A stretch of DNA of 64,000 nt from contig NZ_CP007264.1 of assembly GCF_000585495.1 (NCBI RefSeq), positions 248,001-312,000 on the forward strand. Direction: 5' to 3'. The DNA comes from Thermococcus nautili. GTDB taxonomy: Archaea > Methanobacteriota_B > Thermococci > Thermococcales > Thermococcaceae. Below the pieces are notes generated by a model. That model was not told the DNA's origin. It made no database searches and worked only from the letters and a program-made list of their open reading frames with translations. Below, piece after piece: positions 1 to 8,829 of the stretch. The translations under genes were made by a program, and so were the position numbers. Within the stretch, counting starts at the first letter, position 1, and every line of letters starts with the position of its first letter.

Positions 1-1
1 C

Positions 2-466
2 GGTGAGCCGAGCAGGAGGACGGCGGTAATAGCGAAGAAGGACTTTGGAATCCACGTCGAGTTAACGTATCTCATAATCCCGACGCTCAACGATAAGGAA
101 GAGGAGATACGGGCATTCGCCAGATGGGTTGTCGATGAACTCGGCGACGACACGCCGGTGCACTTCTCCCGCTTCTTCCCGCACTACAAGCTCCTCCACC
201 TTCCACCGACACCGCTCGAGACGATAGAGATGGCCTACCGCGTAGCTAAAGAAGAGGGTCTGAAGTTCGTCTACATCGGCAACGTGCCGGGTCATCCGGG
301 TGAGCACACTTACTGCCCCAAGTGTGGAAAGCCTTTAATAGTCCGCTACGGCTTTGAGATTACCGAGTACAATATCACCGAGGACGGAAGGTGTAAGTAC
401 TGCGGTGAGAGAATCCCGATAGTTGGCACCTACAAGAAAAGGCGCTATCCGGGGATGTGGTGGTGA
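2..466 (+). CDS. AmmeMemoRadiSam system radical SAM enzyme (AmrS), 3' part
   Basis: The reading frame is open from base 2, so the start and the radical SAM CX3CX2C motif lie upstream of the window. What remains (154 residues) matches the C-terminal end of the AmrS family: a TIM-barrel strand reading LTYLIIPTLND, then HFSRFFPHYKL, an IGNVPGHPGEHTYC segment, and two cysteine pairs (CPKCGKP and CKYCGERI) that look like a zinc or auxiliary iron-sulfur site. The protein ends in PGMWW. Family members are iron-sulfur/SAM enzymes usually next to an AMMECR1 and a Memo homologue; their reaction is not established. The family call is from the C-terminal signature only. Confidence 0.85.
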   Translation, partial: GEPSRRTAVIAKKDFGIHVELTYLIIPTLNDKEEEIRAFARWVVDELGDDTPVHFSRFFPHYKLLHLPPTPLETIEMAYRVAKEEGLKFVYIGNVPGHPGEHTYCPKCGKPLIVRYGFEITEYNITEDGRCKYCGERIPIVGTYKKRRYPGMWW

Positions 467-468
467 AA

Positions 469-1263
469 ATGGATAAGATTGAGGCGATTTTTTACATCGA
501 AGGCCTTTCCAACGACAAGAAAGCTTTGGAAAGCGCTGTAGAAAATATCGTGAAAGAGCTAAAGGGGGAGAACCTGGTCGAAGTTCTCGAAATTAACCCC
601 GAGGATATAATGGAGGGGGAAGGGGTACTCAAGTACTCCGCAGTAATAGAGGCGAAAGTTCGGGGAACCTTTGAGGGAGTTGTCAATGCCGTCCTAAAGT
701 ACGGTCCTGCCATCGTTGAAGTTCTCGCTCCCGGTAAAATCGAACTGGACTCAAAGAGCCTCATGAAGATTCTCGGGGATGTATCCCTCGTAATGGGGAA
801 GCTGATGAACAAATTTGGCAGTCTCGCGGCCTATCCGGACCTGAGCGAGGTTCCAGAACCTAGGATTGGGTATTCGAGGGAAGAAATTGAATCCCTAATT
901 CTCGACGACAGGTACATCAGATATCGCCTTGTAATAGAGGTTTCCGGCAAAGACAGAGCTTCTGTTGAGGAAACCATGAAAAAGGCCCTGTCGCTGGAGG
1001 GGTGTTTGATAAACGTCATGGCACTTGAGGGCTCAGAGGAAGACGGAGAGTTCAAGGGACTCCTTGCGGTTGAGCTCTTGTCGAACTTTGAGACGCTGTT
1101 CCAGCTGGTTGGCAAGTACGCTCCTGTTGCCATCTCAATCCTTGAGCCAGAAATCATAGACGTTACCGCGGGAGAACTCCAGAACACTTTGACTGACCTT
1201 GGAGGCTTCGTTAACGAGCTCACGAGCAGACCAGTTAAAAAGGCCCTTATGTCGAACCAATGA
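469..1263 (+). CDS. Conserved hypothetical protein with two repeated alpha/beta halves
   Basis: 264 residues, not recognised as a named family. The start is placed at ATG 469, which has GGTGGTG just upstream; GTG codons at 457, 460 and 463 overlap the stop of the preceding gene and are alternatives. The protein appears to be an internal duplication: residues of about 1-115 and 145-255 share the pattern of a hydrophobic strand, a helix, then K-Y-G/A-P-x-hydrophobic (KYGPAIVEVL and KYAPVAISIL) followed by an acidic helix ending near the repeat boundary. No signal peptide, membrane segment or metal motif is visible. It is tightly coupled to the upstream radical SAM gene, so co-transcription is likely. 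A ferredoxin-like fold is a guess. Confidence 0.75.
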   Translation: MDKIEAIFYIEGLSNDKKALESAVENIVKELKGENLVEVLEINPEDIMEGEGVLKYSAVIEAKVRGTFEGVVNAVLKYGPAIVEVLAPGKIELDSKSLMKILGDVSLVMGKLMNKFGSLAAYPDLSEVPEPRIGYSREEIESLILDDRYIRYRLVIEVSGKDRASVEETMKKALSLEGCLINVMALEGSEEDGEFKGLLAVELLSNFETLFQLVGKYAPVAISILEPEIIDVTAGELQNTLTDLGGFVNELTSRPVKKALMSNQ

Positions 1264-1270
1264 TATTATC

Positions 1271-1320
1271 GGCAAAAGGCGAATTTGCCATAGGCATTTA
1301 GTTAAGCTTTCTTTTATCAT
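1271..1320 (+). terminator. Hairpin plus T-rich tract after the duplicated-domain gene
   Basis: GGCAAA (1271-1276) pairs with TTTGCC (1284-1289) across a 7-nt loop, 8 bases after the stop codon of the preceding gene, and T-rich DNA (GCTTTCTTTTATC) follows at about 1305-1318. Archaeal termination relies mainly on the T tract; the hairpin may be incidental. Confidence 0.4.
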
Positions 1321-1365
1321 TTACGGCAATCGGCGAGCTTTTTTGGGCCAGTGAAAGGGTCTGAA

Positions 1366-1384
1366 AGCGAAAAGTATATATACC
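1366..1384 (+). promoter_or_regulatory. Strong promoter of the S-layer gene (BRE/TATA)
   Basis: An A-rich BRE-like stretch (GCGAAAAG) abuts a perfect TATATATA at 1375-1382. With the usual archaeal spacing the transcript would start around 1404-1407, giving a leader of about 50 nt, unusually long for this window. A near-consensus box fits a gene expected to be among the most highly transcribed in the cell. Confidence 0.75.
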
Positions 1385-1406
1385 CTTTGGGCGCCAAATG
1401 ACAGTG

Positions 1407-1453
1407 ACAACACTTAGATGGGGCTTTAGCCCAACAACTTAGGGAGGTGTTGT
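1407..1453 (+). promoter_or_regulatory. Predicted structured 5' leader of the S-layer mRNA
   Basis: ACAACAC (1407-1413) is complementary to GTGTTGT (1447-1453), extendable to 9 pairs with one G-U, and the 3' arm covers part of the ribosome binding site GGAGGTG (1443-1449). Inside lies a second hairpin, GGGCTTTAGCCC (1421-1432). The paired arm would start at or within a few bases of the expected transcription start. Seen in the sequence; function is inferred. Confidence 0.45.
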
Positions 1454-1456
1454 GAA

Positions 1457-3340
1457 ATGAAGGTGAAGAAAATCGCGGCACTTGCTGTTGGTGCCGCAAT
1501 GATTGGCGCCACCATCGGCTTCGCCAGCGCCACTACCGATGTTCAGAAGATACCGAAGAGCTTCTTCGTCAAGTCTGACGGTACCCCGAACGTTAAAATC
1601 GTGGTTGGAAGCAACGCTGCTGCTATGGACGTTGCGAGCGCCGCTGACATAGCTGTCGCCCTTGGAAGCCTGCTCTACACCACCAAGCAGGTTGAGGCTC
1701 AGAACGCTTACGTTAAGGTTAAGGCTGAGTACCCGCCTGAGACCGAGGCCATGTGGACTATCTACGCTTACAACTTCACTACCATCAACGCTACCAACGA
1801 CGGTAACATAACCAGCTGGGCCACCAGCTATGACGAGCTTCCGGGCACCTACTGGTGGAACGGTGCTGACTCCCCGACCGCCTACACCTACAACTACACC
1901 GAGTTCGTTGAGAACTTCAACGTTCCGGTCACCCTCACCGGCAAGGACAAGGCTGGTGACTACAGCATTGACTGGCACGTTACCATAGCCAACCCCGAGC
2001 TCAAGAGCATTGACCCGAGCAACTGGACGATGGTTGCTCCGCCGAAGAAGGCCGACATCGTCGTCGAGCCAGGCAAGCTCAGCATCCTCGTTGACTACGT
2101 CCTCTACAACTACAGCGTCACCACCACCGAGACCACCTACGAGGGCGAGCCCGAGTGGGGTGCCATCGCCAAGGAGGAGAGCGTTACCAACTACTACATC
2201 GGCGACGCTGAGGAGGTTGCCGCCAACGGCGGTACCATCGTCGATGAGGTCTTCCCGGGCGTCAGCGCTGGTATGAGCTTCACCGTCTTCGGTAAGGAGT
2301 ACAACATCCTTGAGGTCGGCAACGGCACCTTCACCGCAGGTATGCTGCCCGACGACAACCCGATGTGGTACGAGGTTGGCCAGAGCAAGACCATTCCGGG
2401 AACCAACTGGGTCGTTACCGTCCTCGACATCAACCTCCAGGAGACCAGGGCCCTTGTCATAGTCAAGGACGCCGCCACCGGCGCCCAGACCGGCCAGGTC
2501 ATCCTTGACAAGAACGCTCCGAAGTACTTCGTCGAGGAGGACGGCCAGGTTGAGGCCTACGACAGCCTCGCCGACGCTGGCTACAAGGCTGACCTCGTGC
2601 TCAAGCTTGAGGACACCTTCGTCGGTATCGACAACCACATCATCGCGAGCATCTACGCCGAGTACGACATCCAGACCCTCGGTCCGGTCTTCCACCCGGC
2701 CGACGGATGGAACGCTACCGTCAACACCGCCCTCAAGGACGGCACCTGGTACATAACCAACATCACCCTCGTCAACGACAAGACCCTCGAGGGCAACCCG
2801 ATTGACGTCTTCGGCGTCTACGACCTCAAGTACAAGTACGAGGAGAAGGCCTACGACAAGTACTACAACCCGGCCACCGGTGAGTTCGTCGCTGCTCCTG
2901 AGGGCAAGCAGTACATAGTCGCCTACGCCTACATCTGCCTCAAGGAGAAGGAGGGCAAGGTCGTCGAGAAGGAGCTCAAGGTCGGCGACCAGATTCCGGA
3001 CAGCGACTACACCATCGAGGGCATCTACGCCACCGCTACCACCGTTGAGCCCAAGCCGGTCACCGAGCCGATTGTCTACATGGACTACGAGATTAACGTC
3101 AACGACCCAGGAAGCAACCTCATCCTCGTCGGCGGTCCGGTTGCCAACAGCGTTACCAAGTACCTCGTCGAGCACAACGTCAGCAAGGTTGACTGGTACA
3201 ACAGCGCTGGCGACGTTGAGTACCTCCAGGACGCCCTTGGTGGCTACGACGTCGTCATCGTTGCTGGTGCCACCAGGAACGAGACCAGGGTTGCCGCCGA
3301 GAAGCTCATGAAGCACATCGCTGAGCTCGCGAAGGAGTGA
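1457..3340 (+). CDS. S-layer protein
   Basis: 627 residues forming the outer paracrystalline envelope. Residues 1-25 are a signal peptide (charged MKVKK, hydrophobic core, cleavage after FASA). The mature N-terminus contains GTPNVKIVVGSNAAAMDVAS, and the C-terminus contains LILVGGPVANSVTKYL and GYDVVIVAGATRNETR, the pair of motifs typical of the Methanococcus/Thermococcus S-layer N and C domains. Many N-X-S/T sequons (NFT, NAT, NIT, NYT, NWT) suggest N-glycosylation. The start follows a strong GGGAGGTG. Codon third positions are overwhelmingly C or G, unlike the flanking genes, a sign of very high expression. The gene stands alone between its own promoter and terminator. Confidence 0.93.
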   Translation: MKVKKIAALAVGAAMIGATIGFASATTDVQKIPKSFFVKSDGTPNVKIVVGSNAAAMDVASAADIAVALGSLLYTTKQVEAQNAYVKVKAEYPPETEAMWTIYAYNFTTINATNDGNITSWATSYDELPGTYWWNGADSPTAYTYNYTEFVENFNVPVTLTGKDKAGDYSIDWHVTIANPELKSIDPSNWTMVAPPKKADIVVEPGKLSILVDYVLYNYSVTTTETTYEGEPEWGAIAKEESVTNYYIGDAEEVAANGGTIVDEVFPGVSAGMSFTVFGKEYNILEVGNGTFTAGMLPDDNPMWYEVGQSKTIPGTNWVVTVLDINLQETRALVIVKDAATGAQTGQVILDKNAPKYFVEEDGQVEAYDSLADAGYKADLVLKLEDTFVGIDNHIIASIYAEYDIQTLGPVFHPADGWNATVNTALKDGTWYITNITLVNDKTLEGNPIDVFGVYDLKYKYEEKAYDKYYNPATGEFVAAPEGKQYIVAYAYICLKEKEGKVVEKELKVGDQIPDSDYTIEGIYATATTVEPKPVTEPIVYMDYEINVNDPGSNLILVGGPVANSVTKYLVEHNVSKVDWYNSAGDVEYLQDALGGYDVVIVAGATRNETRVAAEKLMKHIAELAKE

Positions 3341-3362
3341 ACTCCTTCCCCTCTTTTATCTT
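3331..3362 (+). terminator. Hairpin terminator at the S-layer stop codon
   Basis: GAAGGAG (3331-3337) pairs perfectly with CTCCTTC (3342-3348) around a 4-nt loop that includes the stop codon, and is followed by pyrimidine-rich CCCTCTTTTATC. It would insulate the highly expressed S-layer transcript from the next gene, which starts 51 bases downstream with its own GGGAGGT site. Confidence 0.55.
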
Positions 3363-3391
3363 CGCTTCTTATTCCCTGGGAGGTCTTCTGA

Positions 3392-4171
3392 ATGAACAAA
3401 AAGACAGTTGCTCTAATCATTGTACTGCTAGTTGTTCTGGCGCCAGTTTCCTACGTTCTCTATAGCTACTCAAAGTTCTCCAATGTCATTAACCCTGGAA
3501 ATCCCAAGGGCGAATCTCACTACGTGGTTTTGTACTCTGGCGGTCAGTTCTACATCATGAATCCAGCTCAGTACAGTCAGGTTCAGAAGTCTCTTCCTCC
3601 CGGTTCAAAGGCCTTTAACATAACACTCAAAAGTTACATAACGGGCAGTCCAGAGGTTGACCTGAACCTTACGCTGAGAGGTCTCTATGATAGGTTTGTG
3701 ATAGTCTTAGGGAGTCCTGATGTTCAAGAGTGCAAGACTAATCCCAATCTTTACCCTGGAAGTTGCCAGTTCAGGACGGCCGCTGTTACTGAGATTTCCG
3801 CACTAGTGTCGAGCATATTTTCAATGAACTACTATCTGCTCGCGAAGTCCAAGGGCTATGACAATGCCAGCGCAAAGGAATACGCCTACGAACAGACCCA
3901 GCTGAGACACGATGTGGCCTACCTAAGCTTCTGGACAAAGTTCGAGATAGGTAGGGGAGCCCTCGGAAACGAAAAAGTGCTAACGGTCCTCCTCATCGGG
4001 CCAGCTGAAGGCGCGAAGTGCAATTGCGTTTACATCCCCCGCAAGGGTCTTCTCGTTATCGAGGGGACAACGGACGAAACCCTTCGCGCGGAGATAGTTC
4101 TCATTGAGAACATCATAGGGTTCCAGTGGCCCGAGGGCAAAAACCCAGAGATAGTCTCGGCTACAGGCTGA
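3392..4171 (+). CDS. Membrane-anchored protein of unknown function
   Basis: 259 residues. Residues 6-27 form an N-terminal hydrophobic segment (uncleaved anchor or signal peptide); the rest is extracytoplasmic, with Asn-glycosylation sequons (NIT, NLT, NAS) and four cysteines in two local pairs (CKTNPNLYPGSC and CNC), which could form disulfides. No known domain is recognised. ATG 3392 is supported by GGGAGGT eight bases upstream. It lies directly behind the S-layer gene in the same direction, which suggests an envelope role, but the terminator between them argues for at least partly separate transcription. Its last 11 bases overlap the convergent COG1031 gene. Confidence 0.75.
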   Translation: MNKKTVALIIVLLVVLAPVSYVLYSYSKFSNVINPGNPKGESHYVVLYSGGQFYIMNPAQYSQVQKSLPPGSKAFNITLKSYITGSPEVDLNLTLRGLYDRFVIVLGSPDVQECKTNPNLYPGSCQFRTAAVTEISALVSSIFSMNYYLLAKSKGYDNASAKEYAYEQTQLRHDVAYLSFWTKFEIGRGALGNEKVLTVLLIGPAEGAKCNCVYIPRKGLLVIEGTTDETLRAEIVLIENIIGFQWPEGKNPEIVSATG

Positions 4172-5906
4172 TTTTTCCCTCAAGGATTTCCCTTTTATCC
4201 TCTCCAACAGCCCTGAAGAACTCATCCTCGTCCTTGAAGGGTCTCTTTGCGAGGATTCTGGTTGCGGTCTTCTTTCCGATTCCAGGGATGAGCTGCAGAA
4301 CCTTCGGACTCTCGCGGTTCACGTTTATCGGAAGGGGAACTCCCGTTATGCTCCTGAAGCCGTGGTCAACTATGAGAACGTCGTAGAAGCGGTTGAGGGG
4401 AACTTCCTTGGGAATCCCTACGATGAGAGGGTAGCTTCCTATCTGCCTTCCGTAGGTCAGGCCATTGTCGAAAACCTCTGTCCGAACGTCCCTCAGCACA
4501 GTTCCAACGGGGACAACCCTCTTGAGCATCGGCAGGTCAATCTCGTGCCTTATCTTGTGCCGGTAGTGCTGAATCAGCCGCTTGTGCTTTTCAGTCCTGA
4601 CCTTGTTCCGCATATGCCACAGGGGCGTTCCCGGGAAAACCACTACCTGCCTTATGTTTATCCTCCTCACCATCAGCCCGTCGTCAAGGAGCCTCTTAAG
4701 GAACTGGAAGGTTATCTCGTAGCTTTTCTTCGTCTCGCCCGGCAGGCCGAAGATGATGTTTATCCCCGGCAGAAGCCAGGGCATCCCGTTGTAGCCCCTC
4801 CTCGCGCCGACCTCGTTGAGAATCTTCACTGCCTCGTAGGTTTCTTCGGCGGTCGCGTTCAGATTGTTCAACTTGGCAACCTTGGGGTCGGCGCTCTCAA
4901 GGCCGAAGGCAACGACGTTGCCCGGCGTCCCGTACTTTATGAGCGCCTTTGCAATCCTAACGCTCTCCTCAGGATAGTTGGCTATGACTGCTGGATTCGC
5001 GTTGTCCACGTGGAGCGTTTTAACGTCCGGCGCGGCCGCGCGGATTCCGGCGAAGAGCCTCTCTATTGCATCGGGATTGGGAACCGGAACGCGTCCGTTC
5101 GGCCTCGCCATGTAGGAGAATATGCAGCTCTGTCTTCCAACCCTGAAGTGCCTCACACCGAGGTTGTAGAGGGCTTTTACTTCCGCAACAACATCCTCAA
5201 TCGGCCTGTCCTCAACTTTCCTGTATCTCACCGGCTCGGTGCAGAAGGAACAGCCCCCAATACCCATCGCCTTTGGACAGCCCCGCTGGGTTTCAATCTC
5301 CACGATGACGAAGTCGGGATAATCTGGAAACTGCTTCACGACCTCCGCCCCAATAATTGCATAATCGCGTAATTCGTTATAGTTTCTGAACCTGAGAGGG
5401 TCTGCGTCCTTCGGATTGGTTAGATAATCGAAGAGAAAAGCCTCCAGGTCCCCGTAGACGACGTGGTCAAACACGCTCTCGGCCAGCTGGAGCTCCCTGC
5501 TCGTGATTTTAACGCCTCCCATCGAGGCCGAACCCATAAAAGCTGGCCCGCCAAGGATTTTGGTCGCCTTCACGTCCCTCAGGAACCGTGCCACCTCTTC
5601 AACGCTTCCAGGGACGGCTGAGAGGTATTTTCCGGGTGTGTGCAGACCACCAATGTAAACTACCAAATCGGCCTTCTCCAGAATCTCTCTGGTCTTTGGA
5701 AAGTTGGGGGTCTTGTTCCTCGTCTCTATCCCCCTCTCACCGAGGAAGGTCGCGCGCAGGTCGTCAATCGTCAGGTAGAATACCTGGGCGTCCTTTCGGG
5801 CCTTCTTTATCGCGCCGTAGGCGTATCTGGGGTAGATTCCAAGGTAGGGTGGAACGCCGAGACCCGCCGGCTCATCGGTGTAGCCGTCTATCAGCACTAT
5901 CCACAT
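4161..5906 (-). CDS. COG1031 radical SAM protein with C-terminal helix-hairpin-helix
   Basis: 581 residues. The N-terminal half (MWIVLIDGYTDEP..., then GGLHTPGKYLS and KILGGPAF) resembles the cobalamin-binding-like domain found in front of many radical SAM enzymes. The cluster motif is C210-X8-C219-X2-C222 rather than CX3CX2C. A TIM-barrel part with HVDNANPAVIANYPEES and GLPGETKKSYE follows, and the last ~45 residues carry a helix-hairpin-helix (LIPGIGKKTATRILAKRPF) typical of nucleic-acid binding. The reaction is unknown for the family. The start at 5906 is chosen because the protein matches from MWIV and because a TATA box 25 bases upstream makes the mRNA leaderless; longer starts overlap the divergent gene. 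Confidence 0.88.
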   Translation of the reverse strand: MWIVLIDGYTDEPAGLGVPPYLGIYPRYAYGAIKKARKDAQVFYLTIDDLRATFLGERGIETRNKTPNFPKTREILEKADLVVYIGGLHTPGKYLSAVPGSVEEVARFLRDVKATKILGGPAFMGSASMGGVKITSRELQLAESVFDHVVYGDLEAFLFDYLTNPKDADPLRFRNYNELRDYAIIGAEVVKQFPDYPDFVIVEIETQRGCPKAMGIGGCSFCTEPVRYRKVEDRPIEDVVAEVKALYNLGVRHFRVGRQSCIFSYMARPNGRVPVPNPDAIERLFAGIRAAAPDVKTLHVDNANPAVIANYPEESVRIAKALIKYGTPGNVVAFGLESADPKVAKLNNLNATAEETYEAVKILNEVGARRGYNGMPWLLPGINIIFGLPGETKKSYEITFQFLKRLLDDGLMVRRINIRQVVVFPGTPLWHMRNKVRTEKHKRLIQHYRHKIRHEIDLPMLKRVVPVGTVLRDVRTEVFDNGLTYGRQIGSYPLIVGIPKEVPLNRFYDVLIVDHGFRSITGVPLPINVNRESPKVLQLIPGIGKKTATRILAKRPFKDEDEFFRAVGEDKREILEGKISL

Positions 5907-5923
5907 GTCCCGCCGTACGCGAT

Positions 5924-5937
5924 GGGTTTTAAAAACC
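5924..5937. promoter_or_regulatory. Near-palindromic shared TATA between divergent genes
   Basis: GGGTTTTAAAAACC is almost its own reverse complement and is centred about 25 bases from ATG 5906 on the minus strand and 23-35 bases from the candidate starts 5953/5965 on the plus strand. One TATA element could therefore serve both the COG1031 gene (leaderless) and the helical-protein gene. Confidence 0.5.
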
Positions 5938-5964
5938 AATCGGCCAACAGTGATGGGGGTAATC

Positions 5965-7914
<1,950 letters not shown>

Positions 7915-7983
7915 TCTCTCTCCCCCAGAACTTATTTTGGCCCGGAGTTTTTATACTTTCCTCACGCTAAGAAAAGGAGAAAA

Positions 7984-8358
7984 TCAGTCGAGGGGCCGGT
8001 ACTCATCAACGAGCTTGACTATCTCCTCGGCCTCCTCGGGCGAGGGCATGTAGTCCTCCTTCGCGAAGATGACCCTGATGTCGAGGTAGTCCTCGGGGAG
8101 GATGTCCACTATCTTCGAGGCTATTCTGTCGTCAATCCAGTCAAAGAGCTCCATGAGCTTCTCTTTGAGCTCCTTCGCCTTCTCTGGGCTGAGCTTGGCG
8201 AACTTCTCGGCATGCTCAAGGCTAACCCTTGCCTCGTAGAACATCGGCTCCTCGGGATTCTCCTCCATGCCCTCTTCTTTCCTGCGCTCGAGGAGCTCCC
8301 TGGTCTCGGCTATCGTGAGGTAGCGCTCCCCGAGCTTTTTACGACCTATCATGCTCAT
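7984..8358 (-). CDS. rpo4: RNA polymerase subunit Rpo4 (F)
   Basis: 124 residues. Rpo4 pairs with Rpo7 to form the stalk of archaeal RNA polymerase, acting in open-complex formation and processivity. Recognised by [20 protein letters not shown] at the N-terminus (tip-associated part) and the C-terminal HRDC-like helices with [25 protein letters not shown]. Length is normal for the family. Its ATG overlaps the L21e stop by 4 bases (ATGA), the classic L21e-Rpo4 pairing in euryarchaea. The partner rpo7 is not in the window. Confidence 0.93.
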   Translation of the reverse strand: MSMIGRKKLGERYLTIAETRELLERRKEEGMEENPEEPMFYEARVSLEHAEKFAKLSPEKAKELKEKLMELFDWIDDRIASKIVDILPEDYLDIRVIFAKEDYMPSPEEAEEIVKLVDEYRPLD

Positions 8359-8651
8359 CCCTTCTGTGGCCTGAGGTGAACCGGGTGTATGAAGAAGGTC
8401 TTAACCTTACCCCCGTCCCTTATCTGGACGATGTAAGCATCGCCGCGCTTGCCGACGACGGTTCCGGTCCTTCCGTGGAACCTCGGGTCGGGCATGCCCT
8501 TGTGGTAGCTCGGCTCTATGACGATGTGAACCCTCTGCCCGACCTCAAACTCCTGAAGGAACCTGGTGAGCGGGGGAAGACCCCTCTTTCTCGGCTTCTT
8601 GCTGAGCTTACCCCTGGTCTTCCTCCTAAAGCTGTGCGCCTTCTGAACCAT
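8355..8651 (-). CDS. rpl21e: Ribosomal protein L21e
   Basis: 98 residues, large-subunit protein. The sequence begins [19 protein letters not shown], the conserved rRNA-binding N-terminus, followed by an SH3-like barrel ([37 protein letters not shown]). ATG 8651 is preferred because GAGGTGG stands five bases upstream; GTG 8660 would only lengthen it by three residues. First gene of the L21e-Rpo4-(DUF655-KsgA) cluster; its transcript appears to begin about 118 nt upstream with a structured leader. Confidence 0.95.
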   Translation of the reverse strand: MVQKAHSFRRKTRGKLSKKPRKRGLPPLTRFLQEFEVGQRVHIVIEPSYHKGMPDPRFHGRTGTVVGKRGDAYIVQIRDGGKVKTFFIHPVHLRPQKG

Positions 8652-8769
8652 TTCCACCACCTCTCAACTTTTACGGGCCCCAACGGGCAAACTCGGATTT
8701 ACGACACGGGATTTTTCAAGGGGGAACGCTTTTCGCTCCGTTTAGACTTAGGACTAACCCCCTGGGAAT
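8652..8769 (-). promoter_or_regulatory. Long, potentially structured 5' leader of the L21e operon
   Basis: The TATA box at 8792-8800 predicts a transcript starting near 8770, leaving about 118 nt before the L21e start where most genes here have 0-30. The leader contains a stem of five G-C pairs (8720-8724 with 8758-8762) closing two small hairpins, AACG/CGTT (8725-8728, 8739-8742) and TTAG/CTAA (8742-8745, 8754-8757), arranged as a three-way junction. It could be an autoregulatory leader or a separate small RNA. No tRNA or C/D box features were found. Confidence 0.4.
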
Positions 8770-8791
8770 CACTAAAACCTACAAGGGCCCC

Positions 8792-8800
8792 TTTATAAAT
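8792..8800 (-). promoter_or_regulatory. TATA box of the L21e operon
   Basis: On the minus strand ATTTATAAAG is a near-consensus archaeal box preceded by A/G-rich GTGAAAG. It is the only good box between L21e and the next gene on that strand. Confidence 0.6.
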
Positions 8801-8829
8801 CTTTCACTCAAAAGGTGGAAAAAGGAAAG

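Noticed and set aside
2010-2276. Arg/Ser-rich plus-strand frames inside the S-layer gene (also 2505-2756 and 3045-3311)
   Set aside because: Out-of-frame readings of a codon-biased gene; composition is an artefact of the C/G-rich third positions.
1439-3316. A 625-codon open frame on the minus strand opposite the S-layer gene
   Set aside because: The S-layer gene uses mostly C/G-ending codons and almost no TTA, CTA or TCA, which leaves the opposite strand free of stops; the antisense product is a valine/leucine/aspartate-rich sequence without any domain pattern.
8675-8791. Long-range pairing of two GGGCCCC copies around the L21e leader
   Set aside because: The outer copy (8785-8791) lies upstream of the predicted transcription start, so it would not be in the mRNA.
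8661-8795. A tRNA or H/ACA RNA in the L21e leader
   Set aside because: Neither strand shows a T-loop/anticodon arrangement, and no ACA or similar box follows a closing stem at the proper distance; retained only as a structured leader.
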